Source: Phanerodontia chrysosporium (lineage: Eukaryota; Basidiomycota; Agaricomycetes; Polyporales; Phanerochaetaceae). From it: a stretch of 64,000 nt of DNA. The notes under the pieces are model-generated. The model did not search any database, was not told the DNA's origin, and saw nothing but the letters and a program-made list of their open reading frames with translations. A program made the position numbers and the translations under genes. Positions within the stretch are counted from its first letter, which is position 1. Each line of letters begins with the position of its first letter. The DNA lies in assembly GCA_001910725.1 (NCBI GenBank), contig MJGA01000007.1, positions 496,001-560,000 of the forward strand. Direction: 5' to 3'. Of this stretch, positions 37,101-49,380 are shown piece by piece.

Positions 37101-38244
37101 GACGTGGCATAAGCTCCATGGTTCACAGTCAAGTAAGAGATAAAACGTACGCGTTAAAGTCCTTGGTGTCGTAGAAGAGAACTTCATCGAGAACGAAATA
37201 GAGGACAACTTCCTGGTTGCAAAGAGCCTTGATGCGGGGAGCGCCGAGCTTGACGTGGAAGTGGGTGTTGCTGCTCTCGTCGAGAGACCAGGTGCTCTTG
37301 TACTCGGCGAGGGAGAGCGCGGCACGGTCCGCAGAGGGGCCGTTCTTGCCACTCGCGAGCATAGCTGCCTTGAGCCATGACGAGGAAAGGAAGGTGTTGA
37401 TCTTCTCGACCGAGATGTCGTAGATCTCGTCGACGTCGAGGAGGCTGCGCGCGTACGACGAGAAGTCGATGAAGAGGCGGCGGCGGTCGTCGTCAAAGTC
37501 GGGGAGGGAGAAAAGCACGTGGCTGCCCGCGCTCTGGAGCAGCGAGAGGTACTCGCCAAGGTAGAACGCGAGGGCCTGGCGGCCGATCTCGAGCTCTGAG
37601 CTGACCTGGACAAGCTGGGCCTCTGCAGAAAGCAATGAGGGGGAGTGACGCGATATAGAACGCGTGAGACACGTACTGGCAAGGTTCAGGATCACGAGGG
37701 AGATGACGTTATCGCTGCCAGCGAGGCCGACGGCTTGGCCAGGGAAAGCTTCAATGACGAAGGGAACCCGGAAGGCAACTTCGGCGTCCTTGAAGCACTT
37801 GTTCTTCTCGCTAAGCGAAGATCAGTCAAGTGAGAGAGGGAGGACGTCGAGGGCGTGCGTACATGATAGCAGGATTGGCACCACCCTTCGAGAATTCGGT
37901 GTTGTAGTGACCCTCCTTGAGGGTGAGGCGGAGAATCGCGTCGTGGTTGCAAATGAACTCGAGTTTTGGTTTGCCGAAAGAGGAGTAGAACATCATGTCC
38001 GCCTTGGTAGCCTGTCCCCGGCGGTGCTTGCCATAGTAGAACTCAGCGAGGGCGAAGGAGTATTCTAGGACGCGTCAGACCGAGAGGAAAGGTATTGGGA
38101 CGCGTCACACGTACTGTGGTCGGCATCGGGCTGGATGCCCTTGGAGTGACGTTCAACACATCCGACAGCGTTTTCGTAGAGGGCGCCGAGCTGCGCGTTG
38201 AGGTAGTGTTGGGCCTGAGGCGCGTTGTTCTCGCCACCACACAT
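34181..38244 (-). CDS. Large modular protein of unknown function with internal repeats
   Basis: At least nine exons from the ATG at 38244 (MCGGENNAPQAQHYLNAQ) to a stop at 34181, giving about 1,150-1,200 residues. No known domain is recognised. Internal repeats are visible. One unit pairs a helix-strand motif (ALAFYLGEYLSLLQSAGSHV; LVDFFTGEYLDVLENAQYHV; LVTYLREYYFAQIISTGTHV) with a beta segment (FGKPKLEFICNHDAILRLTL; LGAPRIKALCNQEVVLYFVL; FQAPTVRLLSNNRAIIWLHL). Between units lies an acidic linker (EAIDDESDSEDEEELEEE) and an Ala-rich stretch. The tail is Lys/Ala/Pro-rich (GGKKDAKPEKA). TATAAG on the minus strand at 38323-38328 is about 80 bp upstream. The last splice near 34430 is uncertain. 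Confidence 0.7.
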
Positions 38245-39835
38245 AGTGACTGAGGTGGAGGTAAAGTAAAGTACAGGGGGGTGGGGGGAAAGTCGGTTCG
38301 AAGCAGGGCTCAAGGAGCTGTACTTATATCCCCGGTGAGCTGGCACTTTCGGACGGCTTCGAGCCCCACACAGCCAATTATCAAGATAAAGCGATTGTCG
38401 CTATTCTTTCTCCATTTTGATATTTCACCAGGATTTGACTTCACGGCCACGGAGATCCCAGACCTCCGGCGTGTTAACCGACAAACGATCGGTTCAGTTG
38501 TGCTTTGCCTCTTACGCGTCTTTGGAGAGACAACGGCTGACAAGCTGACAATTCAAATCAGTGAACAAAGCATATGTTGAGCCAGGTACCTTGGTGGTGC
38601 GCCGGGCCATGGACGGATCCTGGAACCACCCTTGAACGACTTGAACCACGCGATGCGGCGTCCTGTGCCACGTCAACAGGGATTTACTCGAGCTGAATAA
38701 CCTGGAACATGACTTTAGCCGCACGCGCCATATCCATCGATGGACCAGGATAGCCCCAGCTAGACGCACTGGTCGACGCGTTCCTAAACACGTTCTGATC
38801 TTCATCTTCGCATGTCTTGATACACTTGATGCGCCGTGCTGCGGGTTCTAAACCCTTCCGCAGATCTGGGGATAAGCTTCCGATTCTTCATAGAGTAGAA
38901 TCGGAAGCTTATTCGGACGTAAATGCTGCAAATCAGGGTCCAGTGGGGGACCCACAAGTGACGGAGGCAGTGGGTAGGACGGCTGGATACGTACGTTTGA
39001 CGCGGCGACCATTTCCCACCGCCACTACTCCAAATCTCCAGAGCAGCTGGACTAGGCCCCGATGATCGATTCTGCTTCTTGGTGTGAGGCCGTGATGAAG
39101 CGGGCGTCGCGTAGGCCGGGGCGTCGGAGACCCCGAGACCGCGAATGGCCGGTAGCCGTGGGGCAGGAGACATCTGACAGAATAAGACATCGTCCCCGTC
39201 CTGTATGGTGAATTACGCTTCTGTGCATTGTGCTCGTCTTCCAGGTCAGGCAAGAATAAAGTCTTGTCTATTGAAGGGATGTGTTGGGCACGGCGGTACC
39301 CGCCCGCCCGGCGTCGTCGCTGCCGATCTATCCACCACAGAAGGCCAGGCACATTTCAGGTTCAGGTACAAGACACTATCGAATGAAGGCTAGCAGGTGG
39401 CGACGGTAAAGACCCATGCTGTCCTGGGTCGAATAGTAGGCCTAGTGCTCATTAAGGGGCAAGGGCGAAGCCTGAGAGATCTCCCGAGTGGACTGGATTT
39501 ATGTCTTCAAAGCCTCAAAGCTTCACTGCGTGAGAGAGATGTCAAACTTGAAAGACTGCGTCTCGTGCACTTCAACAAGACGACGTACCATAATACGCCT
39601 GCTACACAATCGTTCGTGACTACAGGAGGCCAAGTCGTCCAGCGACTGTGACAGTGGCGACGCCTGTTACAGCGCTGCACGTGCTCACCTGTCACGACAC
39701 TTCGTGCACAATGTCTGATTGCTCCAGGTTCTACACGGCGGTCTTCATACAGACGAATGGTTGATAGTGAGCACATCCTTGCCACAGGTACTATTCGGCT
39801 CGTCTACGGGACTCCTTTCGTTAGTTTTCATCATT
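38245..39835. other. Intergenic DNA containing a perfect hairpin
   Basis: Promoter side of the large modular gene, then about 1.3 kb without credible genes. A perfect inverted repeat lies at 38872-38912 and is listed separately. Confidence 0.5.
38872..38912. repeat. Perfect 16-bp hairpin
   Basis: ATAAGCTTCCGATTCT at 38872-38887 is followed by a 9-nt spacer and its exact complement at 38897-38912. No poly-T run follows on either strand and no gene ends here. Confidence 0.85.
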
Positions 39836-40565
39836 CTACTCATGGAGCACTAGAGTCATAGAGAACTCATATGCAGGTCCAAAGTCACTAGACGTGCCGG
39901 AGCGCGGCGCACTTGACTGCAACAAGCTCGCCGCCAGAGACTGATATTTTGCGTCTTCCAGGGACCAGAGCCTCATGCTGCGAGACCTGGGACGTCCCTC
40001 GAGTACACCGAGAGGGTCCACGGGCCCAACAGAATATTCTCTGACGATCACACTCCCTCCCGCGATGTCGACGGCGTGCTGCACCAGGCTCTTGGTCCCG
40101 GGACTCCGACAAGCGAGGTTGGCTCTGGAGCATCAATTTAATTTACAAAGGTACGGCGACATATCCGCTCTTCACCGACTTCACGCCGGTTGTGTTATGA
40201 CATCGCAGGTCGCCACGCCGAGCCCCAGCGAGCCCCCGCCATCCTCCACGAACTCCTAGCTAGCTGGATACCGGAGCCCCCACCATGGCGCGTATGACGA
40301 GTTGCCACTGGCGTTGGTATTTTCAAGGCACCTTTTACGCGCAGGGACCAGCAGCATTCGCGTTTGTCTGTACACCATCATCGCGCACCTCTCCAGAACT
40401 CTCCATGCCAAGTCTCGCCGGATGTGTGTTCAGTCTGAACATCGAAAGCGCCGCCTCGTCTGTCCTCCACATGTCGCCGCCTCGGCGCGTCATCGGTCGC
40501 GTCCTCGACAATGTTTATTCTGTCTTTTCTTTCGCGAGAAGGGACAGCAGCGATGACAGCATCCA
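39836..40565 (-). CDS. Possible two- or three-exon gene, unknown product
   Basis: Minus-strand segments have protein-like composition: DAVIAAVPSRERKDRINIVE near 40500, EFVEDGGGSLGLGVATCD near 40230, and HAVDIAGGSVIVREYSVGP through a stop at 39836. A GT...CAG pair could join the last two. No family is recognised and no start codon can be fixed. A 99-codon plus-strand frame over 40285-40584 competes with it. Confidence 0.22.
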
Positions 40566-40972
40566 GTGCATTATGACATCGTGAATCACATGCTCCTTTC
40601 CTGTGAAGTTTGTCAAGACAAGTCTTGTTGCAGGTCAGCTAATGCACGCGAATGACGGTCTCGGCTCTACCTCCTATCGTCCTCATACACACCGTAGTAC
40701 GCAACCTATGGCGCGTATGGCCATCTCATCCGCTAACAAAAGTACATGCTCGAGATGCCAACTGCAAGCGGCTCCTCGACTCAGAGATCGTGCGAGGACG
40801 TCTCGTCCTGCATTCTGAACAAATTGTAGGCTCGAGCATTCACACAAGCATAAGTTGGTTGGGTATGTCCGCGGATAGTCTATTACATAGAACGGATGGG
40901 TACTGAACACGACAATAGCGAGAACGATACAGACGAGACGTGACTCTAGCTCGGCAGTCGCTTTGAATGCGT

Positions 40973-42145
40973 TTACTTGCCACCAGTGGTACCCATGCCC
41001 ATGGCAGTCTTGAACGAGTCGTAGATCCACCACTGGAAGCCTATATGCGTGTGTCAGCTTCGAGTTCAAACGAACGTGAATGATGATGATAAACGTACCA
41101 GTGAGGGTACCAATCATGATGACACGAGTGCTGAGACCCTTGGTGCACAAGTTGACGAGACCGACCTCCGATGCGATCTGACCGAAGCCCTTGCCACGGT
41201 TCTCGACCTTGCCCATCTGCGAGACGATCGAGTCGGCGGGGTGCGAGACAATGGCGCAGACAACACCAGCAAGGTAACCGGAAGCGAAGGTGACACCGAG
41301 CTGGGTAGTCTTGCTGTAGGTGTCCTTGGGCGCGGTGAAGACGTGGCGGTAGAACAGGTTGACGATGTACTCGAAGAAGAAGAACTTGGCCATGGTGTAC
41401 GGGATCTGCACGCGTGACGTTAAGTGACAGGAGAATAATGTCGGCAAAATATCGAGCTTACCTGGCGCGACCAGAGAGGAACGAGGGAACCGAAGGGGAA
41501 GCGGGTCTCAACGGCGGTCCTGCGCATCTCAGCGAGGGCAGCACCGGTGGGGATGGGGAAGGTGCCAGCGGGGCTGGTCTGGATCTTGACCTTGGTCATC
41601 TCGAGAGGGCAGAGGGCGATGTCGGCGAAGAACTCCGCGGACGCAGAGCCGGCAAGCCAGATAGCACCCTTGTACTTGTTGGACACCTCCTCACCAGCGA
41701 GGTTCATGTACTGGTCCTTGAAGAACTCATAGAGACCGTACTTGAACATGCCCTGGAGGGAGTAGCCGATGAAGGTCGGGCCGAAACCCTTCCACAGACC
41801 CTTGGAACCCTCCTCAGCAGCAATGGTCTTCAGACCCTGGAAAGTACCCGTGAACTTGCCAGGGTTGACCTGAGAGAGTAGAAACAGTGAGCAAACGCGA
41901 CACGTCATAAGTTCGCTGCGTCCGACATACCTGCATGTTACATTTTGTGACATCGAGGGGGGTGATACCAGCGTGGGTGACACCGCAAGCAAGAGCACCA
42001 CCGAGCATACATTTTGCGTAGTAGGAAGCATCGTGGGGCACAGGGCCAAGGAACCTTTGCGATTTTCAATGCCTGCACGAAGAGACGCGTCGTCGATCTG
42101 TACTTACCTGGCGTCCCACTTGCCAGCCGGTGCGAGGTGTGCCAT
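40973..42145 (-). CDS. MIR1: Mitochondrial phosphate carrier
   Basis: Five exons on the minus strand. The product starts MAHLAPAGKWDARFLGPVPH and has three mitochondrial-carrier repeats with signature motifs PLDVTKCNMQ, PLEMTKVKIQ and PADSIVSQM. Further phosphate-carrier features are YYAKCMLGGALACGVTHAGI, WKGFGPTFIGYSLQGMFKYG, KFFFFEYIVNLFYRHVF and the ending WWIYDSFKTAMGMG. It imports inorganic phosphate with protons across the inner membrane for ATP synthesis. About 310 residues, as usual. The frame is intact. Confidence 0.93.
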
Positions 42146-43559
42146 TTGTATTATCTAAACGGATGCGGGGGTAAGGTAGAGTCTAGGTACGCCTGGATGC
42201 CCAGTCCAGCGACGAGTGGTGGAGATGGTGGAGGGAGGAGTTGACAGAACGAGCGAGCGAGCCAAGTTTTTGAAGCGAACGTTGGCCGGCAGGGCGCTCC
42301 GGAGCTTGCCGACCTTTTCCGGAGCACTTCTCCCGCTGACCTCATTTCGTCCTCGCACTCAGCTGCACCCAATCCATATGTCCGCCAGTTACCATCTTGC
42401 TCTCATTTCTCAACCTTTTCGCGCTGCTGTGACTTGTGCGACATAGGGTTTTGACAGAATACTGTGTACCGGAAAGTCTAGGACTCGTTGCTTCGGCATT
42501 TCGGGGTTGCACTTCGCCCAAATGTTGCCCATATGGGCATCTTTGGACGGCTATCGCACCACGAGGCTAGGAATGGGACTAGAGGCTGCCTTGTCTGATA
42601 GGTATGTGCTCTCTTTCTTGGAGTGACCTTCGCATGCACGTTGTCTTCAAGGCGGGAGAGAATTCCCCTCCACGTATTCTCCGGGTTACTTCCACTTTGT
42701 CAAGGCAGCGCGTTCTGTGAAGGACGGCAAGCACTCATATCGTGGGCCTTCATACAGTCAGACTTCAAGGCCCTATTCTGTAGTCTCCTCTCAACGTCCA
42801 TCCACTTGCTCAACGTCTCAAGTCATGATTTATGCGGTGCTCCGGTCCATGAACGTCTCCGCAAACATCGGGTCTCCTGTATCCACACGACGCAGTAACG
42901 CTACTATCCAGAAGCTAGTCGATTCATTCGCACCTTGGACACTTTGCATGCTTCTACCCACGTATAAAAGTGCTGTCAGCCTTGTCAGCTCTTGTACACG
43001 ACCGTGACCCTAGCGTGTCCTCACTTCTTGGCCTTTCGCCTGACGCCATGCGCTGCTGAAGGCTACAGGGAGGACTTTAGTCGCCGTCTTTGCACTGCAT
43101 ATCGGCACCACAATCTCGACTTACTGGCCGCGGGTAACTGTATCGATAGCCGTAGCTTTAATGCTAAATACGTGATATACTTTCGCCAAAGCCCGAGCAC
43201 CTCTTCATCGTCATGCTTCTCAGAGTGTTCGCCCTGGTACTAGACAGGGTCGCTCCGACTGCCCGGGGTATAACCAGCAGGCTGAGTTCCCTACCTCCTA
43301 GGTTACGATGCCCGGGTTAGCGTTCTCGAGCAGACGTTTGAGCCGACACCGGGACGATGCACGAGACCGCCGTACCGGCACTCCTTACATTGCAGCGCGT
43401 GTTTAGCTCTCAGGCATGACTCAAATACCCATGTCTCGTAATTCAACGATGTCCTCCCCCTCCCCTTTGTCACCAGCCTCTGGAGACTGTGCTTTATATT
43501 CTGCTCGCGAGTCGTCGTTGCCGAGGACGCCAAACTAACCCAGGCACCAACCGCCCGAA
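42146..43559. other. Intergenic, divergent promoters
   Basis: Between the phosphate carrier (-) and RIB3 (+). A TATAAAAG word at 42963-42970 has no convincing gene after it. Frames around 42623-43243 lack motifs. Confidence 0.5.
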
Positions 43560-44476
43560 ATGGCTCCTGTCGCCGTCTCTCCAACTCTTCCTCCGTCAAT
43601 GACCGCTCCCCCTCTCAAGCAACACGCTCGCACAGCCTTAAAGGAGGCTCTGGACGTCCCCCTCCCGCCTCCTTTGCCCAAGAACCCCGCTCGCCCGCAG
43701 CTAGTCGAGAATGTGCCGCGCGCACCGAATTTGCATTCGACTCGATGGAGGATGCGCTCGCCGCCTTCGGTCGGGGCGAGTTCCTAGTCGTCATGGACGA
43801 TGAGGGGCGTGAAAACGAGGGAGATCTCATAATCGCAGGGAGTGAGGTCTCGACGGAGAAGATGGCCTGGATGATTCGCCATACGAGGTACGCTTCTTCT
43901 ACGACTGACAGGGGCAAAGCAGATTCCTGACCGCTTGTAGCGGCTACATCTGCATCTCGCTACCCTCGGAGCGACTCGAGGAGCTGGAGATACCAATGAT
44001 GGTTGCGCAGAACGAAGACCCGCACCGAACGGCGTACACCGTCACAGTGGACTACAAACATGGTGCGTCCTGCGTTTGTTGTGCATCGCGGGATGTGGAT
44101 CCTGAACTCCAGGTCAGGGACGACCACCGGTATATCTGCGCATGACCGTGCGTTGACTGCCCGTGCACTTGCCTCCCCATACACGACGCCATCGTCACTT
44201 TCTCGCCCCGGACACATGGTGCCCCTCCGTGCACGACCCGGTGGTGTCCTCACACGCCCGGGGCACACAGAGTCGGGTGTCGATCTCTGCGCTCTCACGG
44301 GCCTTCCGCGCGCCGGTGTGCTCTGCGAGCTCGTCAACGACAATGAGCAAGGTACGATGATGCGCAGAGACGACTGCAGGGCTTTTGCCGACAAATGGGG
44401 ACTCAAGATGATCAGTGTGGAAATGATCCAGCAATACAGGAGACAGTTGGAGAGCAAGGAAAACGGTGTTCATTGA
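43560..44476 (+). CDS. RIB3: 3,4-dihydroxy-2-butanone 4-phosphate synthase (one apparent frameshift)
   Basis: Begins [19 protein letters not shown] and holds the RibB domain: [16 protein letters not shown], the acidic loop [50 protein letters not shown], then [20 protein letters not shown] and [18 protein letters not shown]. It converts ribulose 5-phosphate to the four-carbon riboflavin precursor plus formate, needing Mg2+. Introns split the gene near 43888-43939 and 44065-44112. At 43725-43727 one G is missing relative to the expected frame (RAPEFAFDSM with an extra G), the only lesion. Confidence 0.92.
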
Positions 44477-44722
44477 GGCGATTTGTACAATACAAAACAT
44501 GTAGTCGTTTTTCCATCTATCCAGGGTGTTCAGTGTCGGGACATGTGCTCGCCTCCGATACTTACTAGTACACGCCCGCCACACACTGCGCCGTCGGGAT
44601 GGGCGCTTGGTCACACTCCTCTCCACTACCGCCACCTCGACCTCGTTGCTCGCTCACACATCTCCACGCCTGTCGCTCATTCGCACCGCCACTGCATACT
44701 GTATATAATATCTATTTAAGCC

Positions 44723-47700
44723 ATGTCCGGCGCTGCCGAGCCCGTCGACACTGAGCGCGGCGAAGTGCGCGAGGAACCGATGCCACGCCGACAACGGAGC
44801 GTTCTCCCGTCGTTCCTCTTCATATCCTTCGTGCTCTTTATGATCACAAACAATGGCGGCGAAGAAATTACACAGCATACTCAGATTCTGAATGCCCTGG
44901 ACAATATCAACCAACAGATCGCGAACTACTCAGCATGGCTGAACGGTACCGCGCCGAATAACTTCACACTCGTCAGTATACTCTGCTGTGTCGCGTTTAG
45001 GCTGGGTTAGGATATTGATGATGTGCGCCAGCCAGTGCAAGACCCCGCTCTGATGCCTCTCGCTGAAAGCTTGATGTCGTTCGGCAGCCAGGTCGACCCC
45101 CAGTCCGCGTCATACTACGCGAACCTGACCGGCTTCTGGCGTGGTGATGTCCGCTTTCACAACCTCACGGACCTCCAGAGCAATGCATCCGCGCCACTTC
45201 CGCCATGGCATACGCTCGCAGACCAATTCATCTCCGGGCGAACCTAACGAACGTCACCGAGTTCACCACTAGGCTCGGGTCATGGAATTGGACGCGTTCG
45301 GACAAGGTCCAAATTAGTCTTGGGGACAAGCTCATGTGGGATGAGGAGAACACAAGGACCTGTCTAAAGACATCGCTATGGTGCATGTAAGTCCATGATC
45401 GTGCACACGACCCCGCCAGAAGACTCACACGCCATGTTCGCAGGGCAAGATAGACTTTTCGGACCCGGAGAGCTCAGAAGAGTTACGACTAGAAGTAGAT
45501 GGCGTGCATTTCATATCGAATGGTACCATATATGCGTTCGCCGAGCCAAGCGGGTAGGTGCGGGTTTCATTGCCATCATGGAGAAACGCGACTGAACTGC
45601 GACTTCAATAGGCGTGGTATAGATCTGCGCAATCTCCCATCTCTGGCCCACCCGCTCGTTTGAACGAGACGGCGCATATTGTGGAAGCAGAACTAATCTC
45701 GAGGATGGCGAAACTGAAGGAACGAGTAGAGGCGGGAACAATTGACGAGGGTTCGGAAGGTACGTTCTATGTTCTGTACGATCAACCACAACTCATTTAG
45801 GACTCTAGATGATGGTCCAAGACGTCCTGCTCGTTCAATTTTTTGGCCAGATGCAACGCAGCGACATTCCTCAGGCCCTTCTTCAGGAAGTCGAAGACGA
45901 AATAGACGAGCCGACGGGTATATCCACTATACATGCACCAGAGATGAAGTTGCAGGGCGTCTTGGTGAGCCAGAATTGCGCCATGGTGTATGAGCTTCCA
46001 GATATCTCTGGCATGAAGTGAGTGAGACGTCAATTATTGCTTGCCCGCGCTCTAACCTCCGTGATAGATCGCAAACTCTGTTCAGGAAGATTACGTCGTG
46101 TAAGAGCGATAGAATTTCCCTGTCATACCATTAACTAAATTCAGCCTGGTCAGACGCAGGAATTGCGACTATCATGAATCTCCTGCTTCTCGTCCTCCAT
46201 ACTCGACAAGTCACCAGAAGCCGATCAGCAGCTGGCTCTCTCGCGTTTCCCGCTATCCCTTCATTATTCAAACACTCATAGATGCTGTCTCATTTGTTGG
46301 GGTAAGAGAATTATGTGTTCGCGACTCAGGCTTGCGGTTGCTAACCCGTTTTCAGCATGTCACTCTTGCTATTCTCGCCGAAGGTCGAACCTCGATTGCT
46401 GTACTCGCACCTGCTGGTCTGGCATGCATCTTGTTCGTTCTAGAAGCGGTTCGTATGCACCAGTCACCTCCTTTCACCTGTGCTGATCACGCATAACCTC
46501 ACAGCAATTCGCTATTATCATCGGACAAATCCAAGCACCTGAAGATGTGAGGCCGACGACGAGGCCGCAACCCGCAGCCGAACCCAACCCGCCGAACACT
46601 CAAGAGGCGAATACTGCTGGCGAGGCAGGGGAAACCCCAGCACCAAGCCCCCAGCCCCCTATACCTACCATAACTACAACACCGCCGAGACCGAGTCTGC
46701 TTCGGTATCTCGTAGACCATATCAGGAGTGATCCCTCGGCCAGGATGTGTGAGTGGATCCGATCGTCGTAAGATTACCCTGTATTGATGCCTACGTCCGC
46801 AGGGTTCATCATATCCTTCTTCCTCCTGGTCGTATTCCGCCTCGTCATCGCATTATCGGTGCCGCTGCTCTTCATCGGACTGCTCTACAGCTCGCTATGG
46901 CTGATACAGATCTATCGTACTATCCGTCGAGGGCGAGCGAGTGGACTGGCAGCGGAGTATCTCGTTGGGGTGACGTTCTGTCGGCTATATTACCTCCTCT
47001 GTAAGTTGTCAGTCAATTTGCACGTAATCTATGCGCTGATAATCTCCAGACTTCTTGGCTTGCCCCAAGAATATCCTCGACGTCGAGACTAGACGTAAGC
47101 CTTCTTTCGTGTCGACCTCAGCTAAAGCTGACATTCGGTGTAGAATGGGTGTACGGCATTGCGCTGTTCATGACCTTACAAGTCTGCCTCATCCTCTTGC
47201 AGGGCCACTTCGGCCCAACATTCTTCTTACCTCGCGGGGTATGTGTAGCTCCACGGCTGCTCCTTTTTCGATGTGTTCACAGTTATCGGGTTTGCAGATG
47301 GTTAGTATCGAAACGTATGACTACCACCCGCCGATGCCGCTTCCCGACCCGGAGGCGCCAGAACAGTCTCTTGGAGACTGTGCGATCTGTATGGATGCGA
47401 TCACTGTCGACCCAGTGTTGCGGCAGCACAACGACGAGAAGAGCGAAGGACACAGCCTGACGCGTAGAACGGGTAGTCTACTTGCTCAAGGAGCGAGAAA
47501 GAGCTACAGTCTCGCGCCATGCCATCATTTATTCGTGCGTATGCCTAGCCGCTGTTGCTGTCAACAATGCGTTGACGTCTCTTCCTGTAGCACACTGCGT
47601 GTCTTGAACGGGTGGGTCCGCTTTTCGCTCGACTGGAATACAAGGCTGACGGACTTGCGTTGCTATCCACAAGTGGCTTGCAATTAAGGTGCGTCTCTTC

Positions 47701-47779
47701 GGTAACTTTGCAGGATATTAGCTTACACCGTCCTCAGAATATTTGTCCCCAATGCAGGCGGCCGTTGCCACCTCTGTAA
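44723..47779 (+). CDS. TUL1: Tul1/Dsc1-type transmembrane RING E3 ubiquitin ligase (several apparent frameshifts)
   Basis: A multi-exon gene starting MSGAAEPVDTERGEV. Order: N-terminal membrane anchor (LPSFLFISFVLFMIT); a long luminal domain with many sequons, VDGVHFISNGTIYAFAEPSG and EVEDEIDEPTGISTIHAPEM; then multiple membrane helices (GIATIMNLLLLVLHTR, FIISFFLLVVFRLVIALSV). A C-terminal RING-H2 has CAICMDA, PCHHLFHTACLERWL and CPQCRRPLPPL. It fits Tul1/Dsc1, the Golgi Dsc-complex ligase that targets membrane proteins and, in some fungi, SREBP processing. Missing single bases are inferred at 45236-45238, 45659-45661, about 45813 and 45839-45844, and possibly at 45443-45445. Confidence 0.88.
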
Positions 47780-48089
47780 CCGTCGTTTAATGTCATCTCT
47801 GGAATTCACGGAAGTCATGAGTGTCTGCGTGTGTGCTCGTCGGCGTGGCTCGAAAGTTGAAAAGGGGCTACCACCTCCCCAAGCAATAAGGTAGCAGGCG
47901 GAAGGTGAGTAGCTTATGTTGGCGTGCCTTACTCTGATGCAGACGTTCTCGAAAGTACGGCGCTCACGGCGGATCAGCGCCACAAAGCTCCTTGGCAAAC
48001 GAATGCCACAACGATTCGTGCTATTAAATCCAGAATGACAGTGTATTCATGCACACGAATCCAATGTCCTGACATTATGTGGTATAGGT
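47780..48089. other. Convergent 3' flanks, no gene
   Basis: Short stretch between TUL1 (+) and the secreted-protein gene copy B (-). Nothing notable was seen. Confidence 0.6.
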
Positions 48090-49170
48090 GCAAAGTCCAG
48101 TATAATGTCTACCGTCCGAGAAGAACCCGCCTCAAGACACAATGTTGATGGTCGTAGAAGTGCCACCGTACTCGAAAGCGGAGTTGGCCGACTGGTCGAT
48201 GGGGTACGTAACCTGCGCCCAGACCAGATAGGTGGCGTTCGGAACGATGCTCGGGTTCGGAAGCTGCAGAGTAGGCTGTCAAAAACGAAACAGCCTGAAG
48301 GGCCGCGATGCCAGCTTACAGAAGTGTTGAAGGTGACGTCCCTGACGTTGTTCGTCGGGGGGAACGACATCCTTGCAAGAAGGAACTGCGGCTGAACGAA
48401 GTTGTTCGGGTGGTCGGTACCCTGGACGTAGAAGTCCACGAACGCCGGGGGCCACATCGCATACGTCCCGTTGTAGTGGACAGTGAAGGCCTGGGATGAT
48501 GTCCTTGTAAGAGCAACAGCAAAACAAGGGAAAGCGAGGTGCGTTACCTCTCCAAGCTTGACGGTGGTCGGGTTGATAGACACCGTTCCGAAACGCAGAG
48601 CCTCCGGCTGGGCAACGACGGAGGCCGCGAGGGCGAGGGCAGAGGCGGCGATGGCGAGCAGCTTCATTGGTAGGATTATTGAGATGTAGGCGGTGAGTGA
48701 GTAGAAATGCTTTGGAGTTTGCTGCTGCTGGATTCTCGAGCTGCCAACGCTCCCTTATATATGTGCCTCGGGCATGCGGAGAGGGCCCAACGGCCGTAGG
48801 GCTTTGGTGCCCGTGTTCCAGCGCGTATTGATTGGCTACAGGCCGCGTCGCAACAGAGTCGCTAGGCCTCACGCATTGCTATTGCCACCTCATGAACGAC
48901 ATCACGGCACATCTGATGCACATCCCTCGGACGCACTATTCAGCACACGGTGCGGCGAGTAAGGGCCTCTGGCCGTACCACGGCTGGCACGCTCGCTACG
49001 AGGCCAGGCAGCGCCCGTGGGCTGAAAATCCCGCGAGTCTGCGAGATGCGTCGGTGCAGCGAGATTCGGAGCGGTCGGCGCTGTACACGGCACTGTTGGC
49101 CGAAGCGGCTCAGTGAGCCTCCGCTCTGCTGCCGCCAGACCTGCGCCAGGCCCGCAGCCGAAACCGCATC
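48090..49170 (-). repeat. Right copy of the inverted segmental duplication
   Basis: Reverse complement of the block at about 19430-20560, covering gene, TATA box and upstream DNA. Similarity to a third, diverged copy at 61631-62060 starts further upstream, at 49182-49295. Confidence 0.8.
48131..48667 (-). CDS. Small secreted protein, copy B
   Basis: Three exons on the minus strand with the same intron positions as copy A. The signal peptide MKLLAIAASALALAASVVA and the first 20 mature residues are almost unchanged (LRFGTVSINPTTVKLGE). Later parts differ more: FTVHYNGTYAMWPPAFVDFY, QGTDHPNNFVQPQFLLAR, VTYPIDQSANSAFEYGGTS and the end TINIVS. The uneven divergence (signal peptide fixed, mature chain changing) would suit a secreted protein under diversifying pressure, but no rates were computed. 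TATATAAG lies on the minus strand at 48754-48761. Frame intact; function unknown. Confidence 0.8.
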
Positions 49171-49380
49171 AGGTGCTTCCTTATGGTGGATTTTTTGTTC
49201 TGGTTCAATGTCTCGGCACAGAGGTTGCATCAGCCGAGATGCCGCTGATGGGAGGTCACGACGCGTGACGCGCGCAAGTCGGGACACCGGACACCTTCTG
49301 CTACTGTAGCTATCAGTAGATTGATCCCAAGGCACGATCAGGACCAGTTGTAACCCCATGTCATGCTTGCTCGTAGTAAT

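Noticed and set aside
42963..43243. TATAAAAG followed by a short frame as a gene
   Set aside because: The frame lacks ATG context, motif and codon bias.
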